Below, in pieces: positions 13,201 through 25,631 of a stretch of 64,000 bases of DNA. How positions within the stretch are numbered: the stretch's first letter is position 1; each line of letters begins with the position of its first letter. This DNA is from Medicago truncatula. Lineage: Eukaryota > Streptophyta > Magnoliopsida > Fabales > Fabaceae. The notes beneath the pieces are model-generated. The model made no database searches, was not told where the DNA came from, and worked only from the letters and a program-made list of their open reading frames with translations. The DNA lies in contig NC_053042.1 of NCBI RefSeq assembly GCF_003473485.1, forward strand, positions 36,298,762-36,362,761. Direction: 5' to 3'. The translations under genes were made by a program, and so were the position numbers.

Positions 13201-13965
13201 TCCAATTTCACAAAAAATAATTGAAAAATCAATTAGACACAATTGAGAGAAATAGAAGATAACCAACACCTGAGAACTGATTGAGACACATCATTTGATG
13301 TATCAATCTGCATAGAGCTTTCTGAATCGTCTACTTTGTTGGCATTTTGAGTGCATTTTAAGAGATCCGACATTTTCTTCTTAAATAAGTTCTGTACAAC
13401 TTTTTTTTCTGCTATAGAAGCAATATCACCAATTGTACCCTGTAAATGAAGCAAAGTCATCATTATAAACTTCTTGTACAAATCAAATGTAACAAATAAG
13501 GAGAAATTTAATTCTCAGCTGTCAGGTAATCAAGAAACCAAGAAAAAAATAGACTACTTCATCTGTTCATGAAAAACATTATCAGAATGATGAAGATCTG
13601 TTGGTTGTAGTTCTGTTATGCCATATATAAGTATAAATTCTATTTCTATATTGACAATTGAAGGACCTGGTTGAACACTTCTAGAGCTTTTTGCTCAAGA
13701 TTTCTACTCATAGATAACTAAGGAGCAATACAAACCAATAAGCTCAACAAGCCCACATAATCACTGTTCGAGTTTTTAAACTAAAGATGGATATTTCTTT
13801 AGAGAGAGGGGGGTGTATATTGTCATATATTTACTTCAATTTTAACATTAACTTATTTACTAGGAGCGAAGTGAGCTCGGACAACGACATACAAATGCAA
13901 AATATCGTATAACTCCAAAACCCAAAATGCTGGCAACTGGTGAGAATTATTTTGTTGACATCACA
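7215..13965 (-). repeat. Right arm of the RRP12 inverted duplication
   Basis: This arm matches 1-5150 in reverse complement over exons 7-18 and the introns between them, apart from the transposon at 8863-10679. Beyond about 13965 the partner sequence is outside the window. Within the last exon the two proteins differ at about a dozen positions, most of them conservative. Confidence 0.9.
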
Positions 13966-16900
13966 CATATATGAAAGCTGAAACGTGCACACTGGATGAT
14001 TAAAGAATTGCATAGCACATATGAATGCAACAGAAAAAGAAAAGTGACATAAACAGAAATGCAAACTCTAGTTTTATGTTATACTAACATGCATGCACAT
14101 ATAGAAGACACAATTCATATATTTGGCTCAACTATGGTGCATACTGCAATGAAGAAAAAGTACCTGCAAACAACCACCGTCATCTTTTGTAGATTTCAGG
14201 AACGCGTCTGACAGATCTTTCAACAAATTATTGGCAGATATCTCCAGTGCCCTCAAATTTTTTGTTGCAACCTGTTGCGAGTAATTATACAAGACTTGTT
14301 GTTTGTCCATATCTTGCCTACTATCATCCTTATCATTTGAATCCTTAATGTTCTTGTTTTGTCTAATCAGAAGCTGCAAACTAGTGCATATTATTCCACG
14401 AATATTAGGTTCTTCTTTTAGTTTACTACGTAAATGTTTTTCTAGATCCTTGAAACTTTTAGCTGTGTCTGAAGGATAGTTACAAAATGAAGGCAGCAAA
14501 GACCACAAAGAGTAAACAAGTGTGTCTGCTTTCATCAGTTCTTGCTTCTCAAGCTGCAAAATGCACAACGTAGGAAATGAATACCATGAAGAAAAATAAC
14601 ACTGTATCTAAAAAAAAATATGTCCAATACCTTTTGAGCCTTCTCCCTTGCACGTTCAATCATAGGCAAAATTTCCTCTGTAAAATATTTTAGACGTGCA
14701 CCAACAATATACTGTTTTAGAATTGGAAAAAGCCATTTATTTGAGACAGATAAATCTTCAGCTTCCAAATTTAATGTTATAAGGGACAAAAAAGTTTCGG
14801 GTCCCATTGCAACAAGAGCTGACCCAAGGCATGCATGAAGCTGCACGGCATAGAATATAGCAGTACTTCACGTCAGTAATTTGTAGCACATAAAAAAAAA
14901 TTAAAGATCAAAAAGATTTCCAGATCCTCTAACAAAAATCAACATAATTATGATACTGGCTAAATAACAAGGTTGTTACAGAACGCCTATTGGCTTTTGA
15001 AATCATGAATACCATAATATAATACAATTCAAAAGACATTCAACTCTGTTACAGGTCAGCCCATATGAGAAACTGTTCAAAATAGGGGCATATGGTCCTG
15101 CTGGGAAAGAACATATCAAAACTCATTTTATAAGATTGAGTTTCATATTTGTGTAGTTTGGCAAAAAAAAAAAATGCAACATTGAAAAGATAGTGACCTG
15201 TTTCCTAAAGGGAAAATTTTCATCAGGCAGCTGCTGCATATCTTCCATGTTTTTGAGTATACCTCTCATAAAGTAAGGAGAGTTACTTCCTGCATTAATT
15301 ATAGCAATAATCTAAAAAATAAGTAACAGGAATTGTGTAATGAAATTATAGGAATTTGTACACAAATATTTAAGAGAAAAAACAGGAGAAGTATAACAAC
15401 AGTTGTACGCATTATTATTAGTCAACAACAACAACCAGCCTTATCCCACTAAGTGGGGTCGGCTACATGGATCAAATTACGCCATTATGTTATATCATAA
15501 ACCATGTTTGGATTTAACTCATTAATCTCTAAATCTTTCCTAATAGTTTCTCTTATAGTTTTTGTAGGTCTTCCTCTACCTCTTGTGATATGACTATCCT
15601 CCATCTTCTCTACTCTCCTTACTATAGAATCTACAGGTCTTCTCTCTACATATCCAAACCACCTAAGCCTATTTTCCACCATCTTTTTTACTATAGGTGT
15701 TACCCAACTCACTCTCGAATGTTGTCGTTTCTAATATCTAATCTTAGCTGTCTATTCTTACCACGCATCTAACGCAACATCCTCATCTTCGCTATGCTTT
15801 GCTTTATTCTTGTGTTTGTTTTTACCCGCCCAACACTTCCATACAACAACGCTGATCTGACAATTGTCCGATAGAATTTTCCCTTCAACTTGAGTGGTCC
15901 TTTCGTATCGCATAAAAACACCCGAGGCTCGTATCCATTTCAACCACCTAGATTGAATATGATGATTTACAACTTGAGTGGTAACTTGGGGTATGATATG
16001 ATCTCCAACTTTAACCTCTAAGCTAGAACATTTTTTTAATGGCCCTCTAAGGTAGAACTACTTTGCCTTTTGCTGAAATTACATTCCATATACTCTGTCT
16101 TGTTTCCACTTAAATAGAAGCCATACGCTTCCAAGACTTGTCTCCGACGTCCCATTCAATTTCTCCTTCGACTCTCCACGCATGACTACATCATCTACAA
16201 AAAACATACACCTAGGTGCTAACTCTTGGTTGTGATATGTAAGTGCATCAAACCCCTCCTATTGTTATGAGAAAATCTTCTGTAACCCCATTCTGCATCC
16301 TCAAACTAGTCAAAGCTCCCGCGTACGTATCCTTTATAGCTCTAATATAAGCAATTCTAACCCCTTTCTTCTCTATGGCTTTCCACAAAATCTCTCTAGA
16401 CACTCTATCATACGCTTTTCCAAATCAATGAAAACTAAGTGCACATCTTTTTTATCAGTCTGATATCTCCATCACATGTCGAAGTAAGTAGATTGCTTCC
16501 ATAGTCGACCTTCAAGGCATAAATCCAAATTGATTATTGGTAACTCGAATCTTTTTCTTAGTCTCCGCTCAATCACCTTTTCCCATAACTTCATGGTATG
16601 ACTCATAAGGTTAATTTCCCTATAATTTGCACAATTTTGTATATCGCCTTGTTCTAATAGATCAGAATTAAAGTGTTTCTTCTCCACTCATCCAACATTT
16701 TCTTTGTCCTCGTAATTTCGTTAAAAAGTTTGGTTGGCCACACAATTCCCCTACCTCCAAGAGTTTTCCACCCTTCAATAGGTCTGGTCCAACTGCCTTG
16801 CCATTACTCATCCTTTTCAATGCTTCTTTTACCACATGTTCTTGAATCCGATGATAGTAGTTATAGTTTCGATCCTCCTCTCTGATGTCTAGCATGTTAG

Positions 16901-19658
16901 AGTATGGTAAAATCTCATATCCTTCATTAAATAAGTTATGGAAATATTTCTTCCATCTATACTTTATACTCTTTCCTGAACCAAAACATTACCTCCTTCA
17001 TCTTTAATACACTTCACTTGATCCAAGTCTCTTGTTTTTCTTTCTCATCCCTTAGCAAGCTTATATATAGATTTTTCTCCCTCCTTGGTGCCTAAAGATT
17101 GGTATAATCTGTCAAAAGCTTTTGAGTTTTTGCTTCGCTCACCGGCTTCTTGCTTTCTTTCTTAGCTATCTTGTATTTTTCCCAAGTTTCGGAATTTTTA
17201 CACCTAGACCAATCTTTAAAACATTCCCTTTTGATTCAAACTTAACTCTGAACACTATCATTCCTTTTTGTATAGATTATTAGTCAAATACAATAAATCA
17301 AACTAACAAATGACTCAACCAGCAAATTATATAAATTATAAGTCAATACAATAAACAGAAACAAGACTTGACAACAATCAAAATACCTAATTTGTGAAAC
17401 ATAGAGGAAACAACTTCAAATACTCTGTCCCAGGCAGCAGCGTAGTGATAATCAAGTAGGCTCTCAACAGTTACACATATTTTCTCGATAATGGTTGGTC
17501 CTGACATCCTTGATTCATCCAGAGTTATCTGATCCACTCCCTGTTTAATCAAACTTTCATCAATGCAACAGTTGATCATGCTCTTGAGTGCCTCTGTGGC
17601 TGCAAGTATGGCCTCTTCATGTTCAGATGCCAAAATATCTGCACATTTAAAAGTAAGTACACATATTTCCGTAGTTGCCAAAACAGGTAACTAACTATAT
17701 GCGCAAACACAATTGAAATTCATGATACCTTTGAGGTCATTAAAGACACTAGGAAGCTTAACTACACACATTTGCCTGTTTAGGGAAAAAACTCTCTTCA
17801 TTCCAGCATCAAGCAAGCGAGCAATAAATGTCATACCATCTCCAGAGATCTCAGTTGATGAGGCAGAAAGAGATGATAATGTGCATAACACCTCAAGTAG
17901 TGCTTCAGGGGAAACTTCCGATGTTGGGTTAAGACTGAGAAAATTTAAACCATCCATTATGCGCCTTGTGACTAGGGGTTGACCCATATTTAAAAGAGTT
18001 TTGAAGTGGTTAAGAATGTTGGTCTTGTATTTTAGAGACAAGAAAGGAAGGCATTCTTTCAAGGCATCAAGAATATACAAAACTAGTTGGGCTCCCTTAG
18101 TTCCATCACCATCATTTGCATTTGCTCCCTTAGTTCCATCATCATCATTTGCATTTGCTCCACCGGCCAGCAGTAGAAAACTTTCAAGTAGGTTTTTGAC
18201 CCCTTCACTTGCAGATGCTAATAGCGAAGAATTTTGAAAATTTATCAAGACATTGCGGAGACACAAATGAGATTGCCTTCTTACCTGTTGGAAGAGAACC
18301 AGTCTATTAAACTAACCAAAAGTCATGTAACCTTGCTACAGCTGCCCCTTGCCCCCACAGTTCACAATAGTAATAATTTTTACACAATATAATAATACAC
18401 GAACACACAAGCTTGGCAAATTAAAAAAGTGCAACATGTCCCACTCCCAACTATTACAACCCGTCTTGTGCTCTAACTCGGCGGAATGTTTGAAATGAAA
18501 AGGGCAAATAAGACAAATCCTAGACCATCTCGTTTTAAATAACAATTATATATGTCAGAGCTTTTTCATCAAAAAAATTGTAACCAACCGACCATGATGG
18601 TTGAAGCTGAAGATTGTATACTAGACCGGACCAAACAAAAACAAAAGCAGTGTAAAACTTGTGTTAGGATAGCATCACCTAAGTTTGATAGTCTTACAAA
18701 AATAAAGACATCAATCTAATAATATCCTATAAACTGTAGTATATGCACTAAAGTAATTATCAATATTGCATCTCTATTTCAGGATTTGGATGTTCTAAAG
18801 TGAGAAAATCAAGTTGTTATTCAAACAAGCTCATGAGTCATGATCTGTTATGATGTACCTACAATGCCCACCATTGATTTGTTGATTAACAGCTAATATT
18901 ATTTATAGTACACTCTAAAGTGAGTTGCTCACTTTAGAGGAGCCTGATCCCCAGTTTCACATCTGTTTAGCTCCCGATAGTAACCATCAGATTATTAAAC
19001 GTTTGACTTTAATCATAACTACTTCTAAAGTGACAAATATCATTGTGATTTGTTGACAATGCAAAGCTTTTTACAGCGAGAGTATAACAAGTTAAACTTC
19101 AAACTTAGTTTACAAGTAAAACCCTATCAGATAGAAAATTTGAAATTCACGAATTGTTACCTTCAGTCTCGAATCAGTAAGAAAACCTAACAAGAAATTG
19201 AACAATGTTGATACATCAGACCAATGAACACTATCCCTATGAATCAACAAATGTGAAACACACTTCAATCCATGAACAACAGCGCTCTCTGAACTGGACG
19301 GCAACATAACAACTTTTGTAACAAGCTCCGATAGAAACTCTCGCTTCTCCTTCAACACAGCAACGGGAACTTTAAACATAACAATCGAGAGAAATGTTAA
19401 AAGTGCGTCCATGAGGTGGATAGGTGGATTAGGTTCCGATGCAGTGCGGTCCAGGGAGGAGCATGTGGCACAGAAGTATGCGACAGGTGAAGAAGAGAGG
19501 TTGTGATCTTTGAGTTCCTGTGACATTGCGCCGATGACGGCACAGAGGTGTTGGTGGTTTACAGCGGTGGAGTTTGAGAAACGAGAGAGAATTGAATTGC
19601 ATATATCATCGTTGGATTCGTTGTTGAATGTTGATTCCTCCATCTCGATTCCTTCCAT
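7287..19658 (-). CDS. RRP12: RRP12-like ribosome biogenesis protein, complete
   Basis: Eighteen exons, listed 5' to 3': 19658-19161, 18284-17729, 17638-17387, 15289-15198, 14840-14631, 14553-14164, 13439-13270, 13117-13024, 12927-12874, 12716-12540, 12455-12390, 11600-11487, 11334-11173, 11077-10949, 10810-10709, 8811-8732, 8261-8118 and 7881-7287. They give 1294 residues, the usual size for RRP12. The protein is largely helical-repeat; the family's NUC173 region should fall near residues 400-600 (inferred from the family). From about residue 1097 the tail is acidic, then Lys/Arg-rich with nuclear-signal-like clusters (LKRKSR, QKRRR). RRP12 acts in the nucleolus in pre-40S/60S maturation and export. 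Exon 2 carries an in-frame 33-bp repeat. Intron 3 holds an RTE LINE and intron 15 a TIR transposon; both lie in intron and spare the frame. The start was chosen as the first Met of a long open exon with no upstream coding signal. Confidence 0.95.
8863..10679. mobile_element. 1.8-kb TIR DNA transposon (MULE-like, non-coding) in RRP12 intron 15
   Basis: The intron is about 1.9 kb here but only 73 bp in the + RRP12 copy (3315-3387), which supplies an empty site. The ends are imperfect inverted repeats: atatgcatttggtccttgc on the left, and on the reversed right end aatatgcatttagaccttgc. Subterminal inverted matches (cagcatgtgcc type) lie further in. Flanks show a decayed 8-bp duplication (aaaacaaa at 8855-8862, aaaagaat at 10680-10687). 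No transposase frame is visible. A C-run lies near 9520. Confidence 0.7.
15414..17287 (-). mobile_element. 5'-truncated RTE-type LINE in RRP12 intron 3
   Basis: A perfect 12-bp direct repeat, attattagtcaa, lies at 15414-15425 and 17276-17287, so the insert is 15426-17275. Read on the - strand it carries broken reverse-transcriptase pieces. These are an EALKRMSNGKAVGPD block near 16800, a DIQNCANYREINLMSHTMKL block near 16600 and a C-terminal LRWFGYVERRP block near 15640. The 3' end is a GTT-repeat tail next to the target repeat, as in plant RTE LINEs. Several frameshifts and stops show it is dead. It covers almost all of the intron that separates exons 3 and 4. Confidence 0.88.
18091..18156 (-). 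repeat. In-frame 33-bp tandem repeat in RRP12 exon 2
   Basis: Two 33-bp units, 18091-18123 and 18124-18156, differ by a single base. They encode two 11-residue units (GANANDDDGTK and GANANDGDGTK) in an acidic, probably disordered loop. The repeat keeps frame, and slippage could change its copy number. Confidence 0.85.
18911..18937. repeat. Perfect short palindrome in RRP12 intron 1
   Basis: ctctaaagtga and tcactttagag form 11-bp arms around a 5-base loop. The core tctaaagtga recurs near 18794 and 19023 in the same intron, suggesting a degraded MITE. Confidence 0.7.
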
Positions 19659-22600
19659 GATCGGAGATAGAAATCAAACGGTAAACCCTGGCTAGCTTCC
19701 ACGGCGGCAAGGGTTTAAGCTGTCGCTATGCTGAGCGAGGGAGAATTCTTTCAAAGTTAGGATTGCTAAAGAAAAATAGTAAAATACCCCTGCTATGCAA
19801 AGTTGCGTAGAATCGCAATAATAATTTTTTATATATATATTATTTTTCCTCAAAAATTATATTTATATAAAAAATTTACACCCATAATATTATGAAATCT
19901 TTTAAAATATATTGGATAAAATTTATCGATATTAACATAAAGACGAACACGTTTTTTTAAGGAGAAAAATGGGCATGTTATGAACTACGAACGATGTTTT
20001 TATGAAAAATTTGATTTTGATTAAAAAAAAGTAAAGATAATTAAATGTTTATGAATTTTAAATTATAACAAATCCAACAAATCATATTTATCCTTTTCTA
20101 TTAATAAATTTTTTTATTTTTATGCAAAACACAGTATAAATATTTTCACCGCACTCGTTATGAATTTTACGCGCTTATATCTTTGGAACCAGATTTTTAT
20201 CTATTGATATGAGAAAGTCGATGTAATAATATTTTTGTTATTCTATATGCAAATTAGTGAGATTAAAATAAAAATAAACAATTTTTCCTATATATATACT
20301 AGTATAAGTGATGTGAATAATTTTTTTTTAACCGATAGGTGTAACACCCTAATTTTCGACGGTAATTTTATATAATAATAATCATAGTTTTAACGAAAAA
20401 GGATGTCACACACATTTATTCATCTTTCACATGATAAAATAATAGAGAATCAGATACAACAGCAGAAGATACTTCATAAAATTTCACAATTACAAATGTC
20501 TTGTCTTTAACATTATTTAGGAAAAATAGCTTAAAACATCATAGTGCTTAAATTAACTTTATAATTTAAGGACATTCAACGCTTAACCGAACCCCAGTGT
20601 TACAGATCAGAGCACGTATATATTCGACTACTTAATATCCCAAATAATAGCTACGGTGGTATGTCCCACATCGCCACCTTCTAAGCATCTCGCAAATCTA
20701 AAGCTCCTCGTCCTGAATATATGTACCCCAAGGGTACCGACACCAAAATACACAAACAACAACAACAAAAAAGGGTGAGAATTCACATCATAACATATAT
20801 TGGGATACATGAATAATAAAGTAGATAATTATATCTTCATCGGTCCTTCGTCTCATCATCATCAATCATTCATCATAATATTCACACAATTCATTTCATA
20901 AACATCATTAACACATACATCTTATGCACACCTTTAACACACATATCATATTCAGTTATTCACATCATTAGCACATACCACAGTTCACCTAAAATGACCT
21001 ATATGCAACATACTTCATCCCTAGACCTACATGCATGCCGGTACCGGATCCTATCGTCATAATAATGTAAGTCAGAGGTGTGTTACTGAACTTACATCCG
21101 TCATTCGTCATTATGCAGTATGATATGATGCATGTGGACCCACTAAAACATCATTTAGAAGACACATAAACAACACATCATCTTTACGTCATAGTTACTC
21201 GTCATATTGCTTGTTATTAGAAAACAAGTACGTCATTCGTCATACATCATTCGTCTTTTATAATCATAACATCATTTTACATCATCATCTTACGTCATTA
21301 GCAACTCATCATTATTTTACACCATATATTCGTCTACTTATGTCTAACTCATAATTTTGTCATATTCACATCATATCTAAATCTTACACCCACCATTAGT
21401 TTAATTTTCATTCTCTGCATCTTTTACTCCTGGTGGCACACTTCATCCTTCATCTTATTCGTTCATTTAACCCACCTATCCTTCTCCTCGTTTATATGCA
21501 CCTCATCAACTCTTCAACATTACCGCTTATATTAACTCTTATTCCCTACAACCTAACAGCCTTCCTAAGCTCATTATTATTTAAGGCTATTATGTTTAAC
21601 CTCATCAATTACCCATAATCATCTACTCTATTATTCCCTCCTATCATCGTATTTTCACTTCTTTAACCCATTCATATCTTGTACCTTACTTCATACTTTG
21701 CCACGTCATTAACGTCATTTATTACCTTATTCCTTTACCATCATGTCTCTTTAATTTACCTTAGTTCTTACTCTTCATATAGTCTCATCGTTGCATCTAT
21801 CCTTTACTCTAATTTACTACTATTTTCATCTTCATTAGTTCTTGAATTACCCTCTCACAACTCTCTCTACTTCACTTCTAAGTCCTTCATCGTTTCACTA
21901 CCTAATCTCTTTTGATTTTTGAGATAATCAATCCTAATGACACTTAAGCATACTCTCTCATTTGGTTTAATAGTTTACGACTCTTACCTTTATATTGGGA
22001 ATTCATTTGTCATTGACGACTACCACAACTATCCTTCTGTATTCTCCCGTATAATAGTCATGTCTCCCTCTCACCCAATTATGTTTAAGGCTCATCAAAT
22101 ATTTTCTATCACTACAATCATCGAATAACCCATATCCTTACTTTAGTTCTCCTCTAATACTTTTGATACTCGTATTGTTTTAAATTCATTATGTCTTATG
22201 AATCTACTCTCATAACCTGTATTTAAACTCCTCTCATTTAAGTTTATTGATTTGGGGCCTTACTATACATCTTAAGAACCCTTTGGAGGCATAAAAGTAG
22301 GTCAAAAATCAGTTTAAGTCCATACTGAATCGTGGCACGTTGAGTTCCAATCGTGGCACGTTTCTGACAGCTTAAAAATGTTTTTCGTTCTTGGAAAGAT
22401 TGTGGCATGATTGGGCAGTTTTCAGAACCCAGAAAACAACGTTTTTGCCCTCGAATTTACTCCTAACTTGGCTAGAAATCTTTGTTTTTTACCTCGTTTG
22501 ATCCTAAATTGATAGGAGACATTACCTAGGGTTACCCTATCATCTAAACATTAACTTTTACATTATCTCACCGGATTACCTACTCTTTTCGAGATCAAAA

Positions 22601-25600
22601 TCTTCAATTTATAAACCCTAAATTAATCTCATAAATTCCATTCGTTCAACAACATCATTGCCTTTATGCAGCACCATAATTTCATCATAAATCGCATCAC
22701 AATAACACCTCATACTAAATAAACTATCATAGATTAAACACCCTAAGGTGGTAGGAATCTCCCCCTTACCTCGAATCTTCGAAGTCACAGCTTTCCGGCT
22801 CTCTTCTTCGAAACTAGGATTTTCTCCTCCTCTTCTCTCTTCTTCTCTTGCTTCTACGTTTCAGCAAAAGTGGTAACCTTGATTGTTAATTCTTTATTTA
22901 TATATGAGCTAACCTCATAATATTATTCCTGTCATTCTATTTTATATTATTTTTTACTTCTTCCTCCCCCACTTAATTAAAACTTCTATTCTACACCTCC
23001 CGCCTCTATATTACTTTATTTATTTTTCCCTTTCATCATAATAATCCTCATAGCACGTCATTAATCATCATATTTCTATTTCTTCATAGCTAACATAATA
23101 TTCTAGCATCATAACACCATTATTATAAATAAAAAAATCAAGAATTCTTCTAATTAACTTCATTAAATCATTACATGTAATTTTTGGGGTGTTACAATAG
23201 GCATATATGTTGTTTTAGGGTTAGGTAAACTTCTCGGTTGTACACAAGGCGAGAATGGCTAGACCGAAACCCGATCCTAACTTAGGTAGCCCAATTATTT
23301 AGACTCGAACCCGATCATAAACTTGATTGAATTCGATGAGATACGAGTGCAATAAAAACAAGATGATACAAGGACACAATCGAGTTGATCCATTCCACCT
23401 TAACTAAAATCAATTTAACTTATATCGCGTTCATGTTACGACATTCCACGTTAACTAAAATCACAAACTACGATTTACATTCAAAATGAAAGCTCCAATT
23501 TTAAAGTATTAAACAATAAAACTCACTGCTCAATATATGACGTATATAACAACGTGATAATATTAATTACTGAAAAAGCTATTTTACTAGATAAAACATA
23601 TAAATGAATTAAAAATACAAAAAGGTTATAATAATAATTTAATAATAATAACATAATATAAAATAATATCGTATTTCAATCAATTTGGGACAGGATGGGT
23701 AACATAGATTCATCACTTCTTCTATTGTGTCTCATCTATTGTTCGTGTTTTTTGTCTCTGTTTTTTTCTTTGATCGAATCGAATCACACCCAACCCAAAT
23801 TTTATGGGTTGAGATGGGTTAAAGGTTCAGGTCTGGTTTTGTACATCACTACTTCTCTTTACTGATTGATGGTTAGACAAATGCAAATATAGTTGAATAC
23901 AAGTTATTTGTATCTTTCTTATAAATTGAGTTTTGCAAAGGTTGTGGAGGTGATGGAATCAATTGAGACTTAGTGGAGCGATAATTGGGCATTATACACG
24001 TGTTCAGTATTGTTGGCATCACTAACCAAAGAAACTAAGAGCATGGAACCACTTTATGAGAGTCACACACATGGATAAGGGAACAAGAGAAACGTCAAGA
24101 AGCTCGAAAGATCAAGTTAAATGTGGGTTGCCACATATCCCCACCAACACGAGGATTCGTGCATTACCGCATAAATAGCCAAGAAGGCTGAATTCTATGG
24201 GTTGCGTTGTTTTGGTCAATAGGACTGGTGCTTGCGTATAAATACTAGACCTGTAGATTTTCTCAACTCGCAAACAACCAAACAAGCTTTTATGCATTTT
24301 ATCATTTTTCTTTACTTTACACTTTTATGCATTTCTTAGTCTAGTAGCCTAAAAACATCCAAAAAAATTGAACATAACACTCTTTAGAGTAGCTAAGGAA
24401 CTCGTGGTTCAGGGACAAAGTTCATTCTCAAGTATGGGTTGCTTGAAGAAAATTTAACGATTGCTAAGAGTTGTTATCTAATACATGGGCTAACTTTAAA
24501 GTTCAACGGCAAATTTGACACATCCGATGAGACTTTACAACCATACAATTTGAAAAAATCAATTTGTCGGATTACAACTACATTTGGTGAATGTACTTGC
24601 ATTATAGTAAAGTCTCAGAAACATGGATATACCATTAAGATCGTACAAGTCATCATTTATCTAATAAACCTATATTAACCTCCCACATTGTATCCATCAC
24701 CATTAGCTTATGGAGATATGTCAAATGATCCACCTGAAGCACCAATGACTATGATAATGTCTTTTATCAAACATAAAATTGACATTGACATACATGACAT
24801 CATATATCAAATCTCATAACAACTCGTTGCTATTGTTGAAACCATTGTCACAGCGAGGTTCAACAAGTCGGGGAGTTAAGGCCAATCGAGTCAATTCTAA
24901 TAAGTATTTTTACCACGATTAGCCTTCGGGGTATTAAATTTAATCACGCTAATCACACCAACAAAAGTATCATATCCTATCAAGTGATATTACTTCTTAA
25001 TTTTTATCTTGTTCAAATTCTTTCTCTTCTTTGTTGTCATCATCCAAAGGAATTCGAAGGAGTTCATTTGATTATTTTTTGGTTTACACTCTCTTTCAAT
25101 ATTCACGATGTCTCGAAACCAAAATTGTCTATCCAAATAAAGCATCTTCCCATGTCTCAACTTCTTCTTTTGACTTTTTGGATGGATCATAACATGAAAT
25201 GTGGCGAGTGAATGATATGTAGTACAAGAGTTGCTTGATATAAAGACATGTCTAGAACAACAATTAAGTGCCACAACTAAAGCGACAGTAAAATATCGCT
25301 GGCTTGAGTAAACGATAGTTAACTATTCGTCGGAGATATTTTAGTCGGTTTAAGGTTTACAAGAGCAAATGGTGGGTGCTTAAAAGCAATTTTCTATTAG
25401 TAAATAAGCTAAAGTGACCTTTTTTTTTTTTTTTTTTTGAGGGAAAGCTAAAGTGACCTTGTTGCATATAAAATTAAGATTTAGCGAATTATTAAAAGAA
25501 TAATATAAAAGGGTGTTTGAATGTGTTTAGATATACCATAGACAAAAATCTCTCGGTGCGGAAGAGAGAGAGAGAGAGAGTGAGAGAAGGACAAGGAGGA

Positions 25601-25631
25601 GAAGAAGAAGGAAGAAGAAGATAGAATAGCG
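19659..25631. other. Gene-poor interval upstream of RRP12 and PABN
   Basis: The left end contains the RRP12 5' UTR and promoter. A solo LTR fills 20340-23196. From 23202 to about 25500 I see AT-rich unique-looking sequence. At about 24000-24420 a promoter-like block has a TATA motif (tataaatac near 24238) and could be a decayed retroelement regulatory region. Short open frames at 24439-24678 and 24984-25211 resemble nothing I know. The right end, from about 25540, is the PABN 5' UTR with a GA-rich run. Confidence 0.6.
20335..23201. mobile_element. Solo LTR (2857 bp) with 5-bp target duplication
   Basis: The element 20340-23196 begins TGTAACACCC and ends GGGTGTTACA, the TG...CA termini and inverted ends of plant LTRs. 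It is flanked by atagg at 20335-20339 and 23197-23201. No gag-pol frame, second LTR, primer-binding site or polypurine tract is visible inside, so a recombined solo LTR of a large element is the best reading. The interior is AT-rich with many tcatc/cgtcat motifs. A 5'-UTR-like block near 22760-22870 suggests transcription on the - strand. Confidence 0.8.

Noticed and set aside
21433-22128. Three successive short open frames on the + strand
   Set aside because: They are low-complexity Ser/Leu/Ile-rich translations of a CT/AT-rich stretch inside the solo LTR, with no domain.
24439-24678. Open frame of 79 codons
   Set aside because: No recognisable domain, no conserved partner and no splice context; likely chance or a decayed retroelement.
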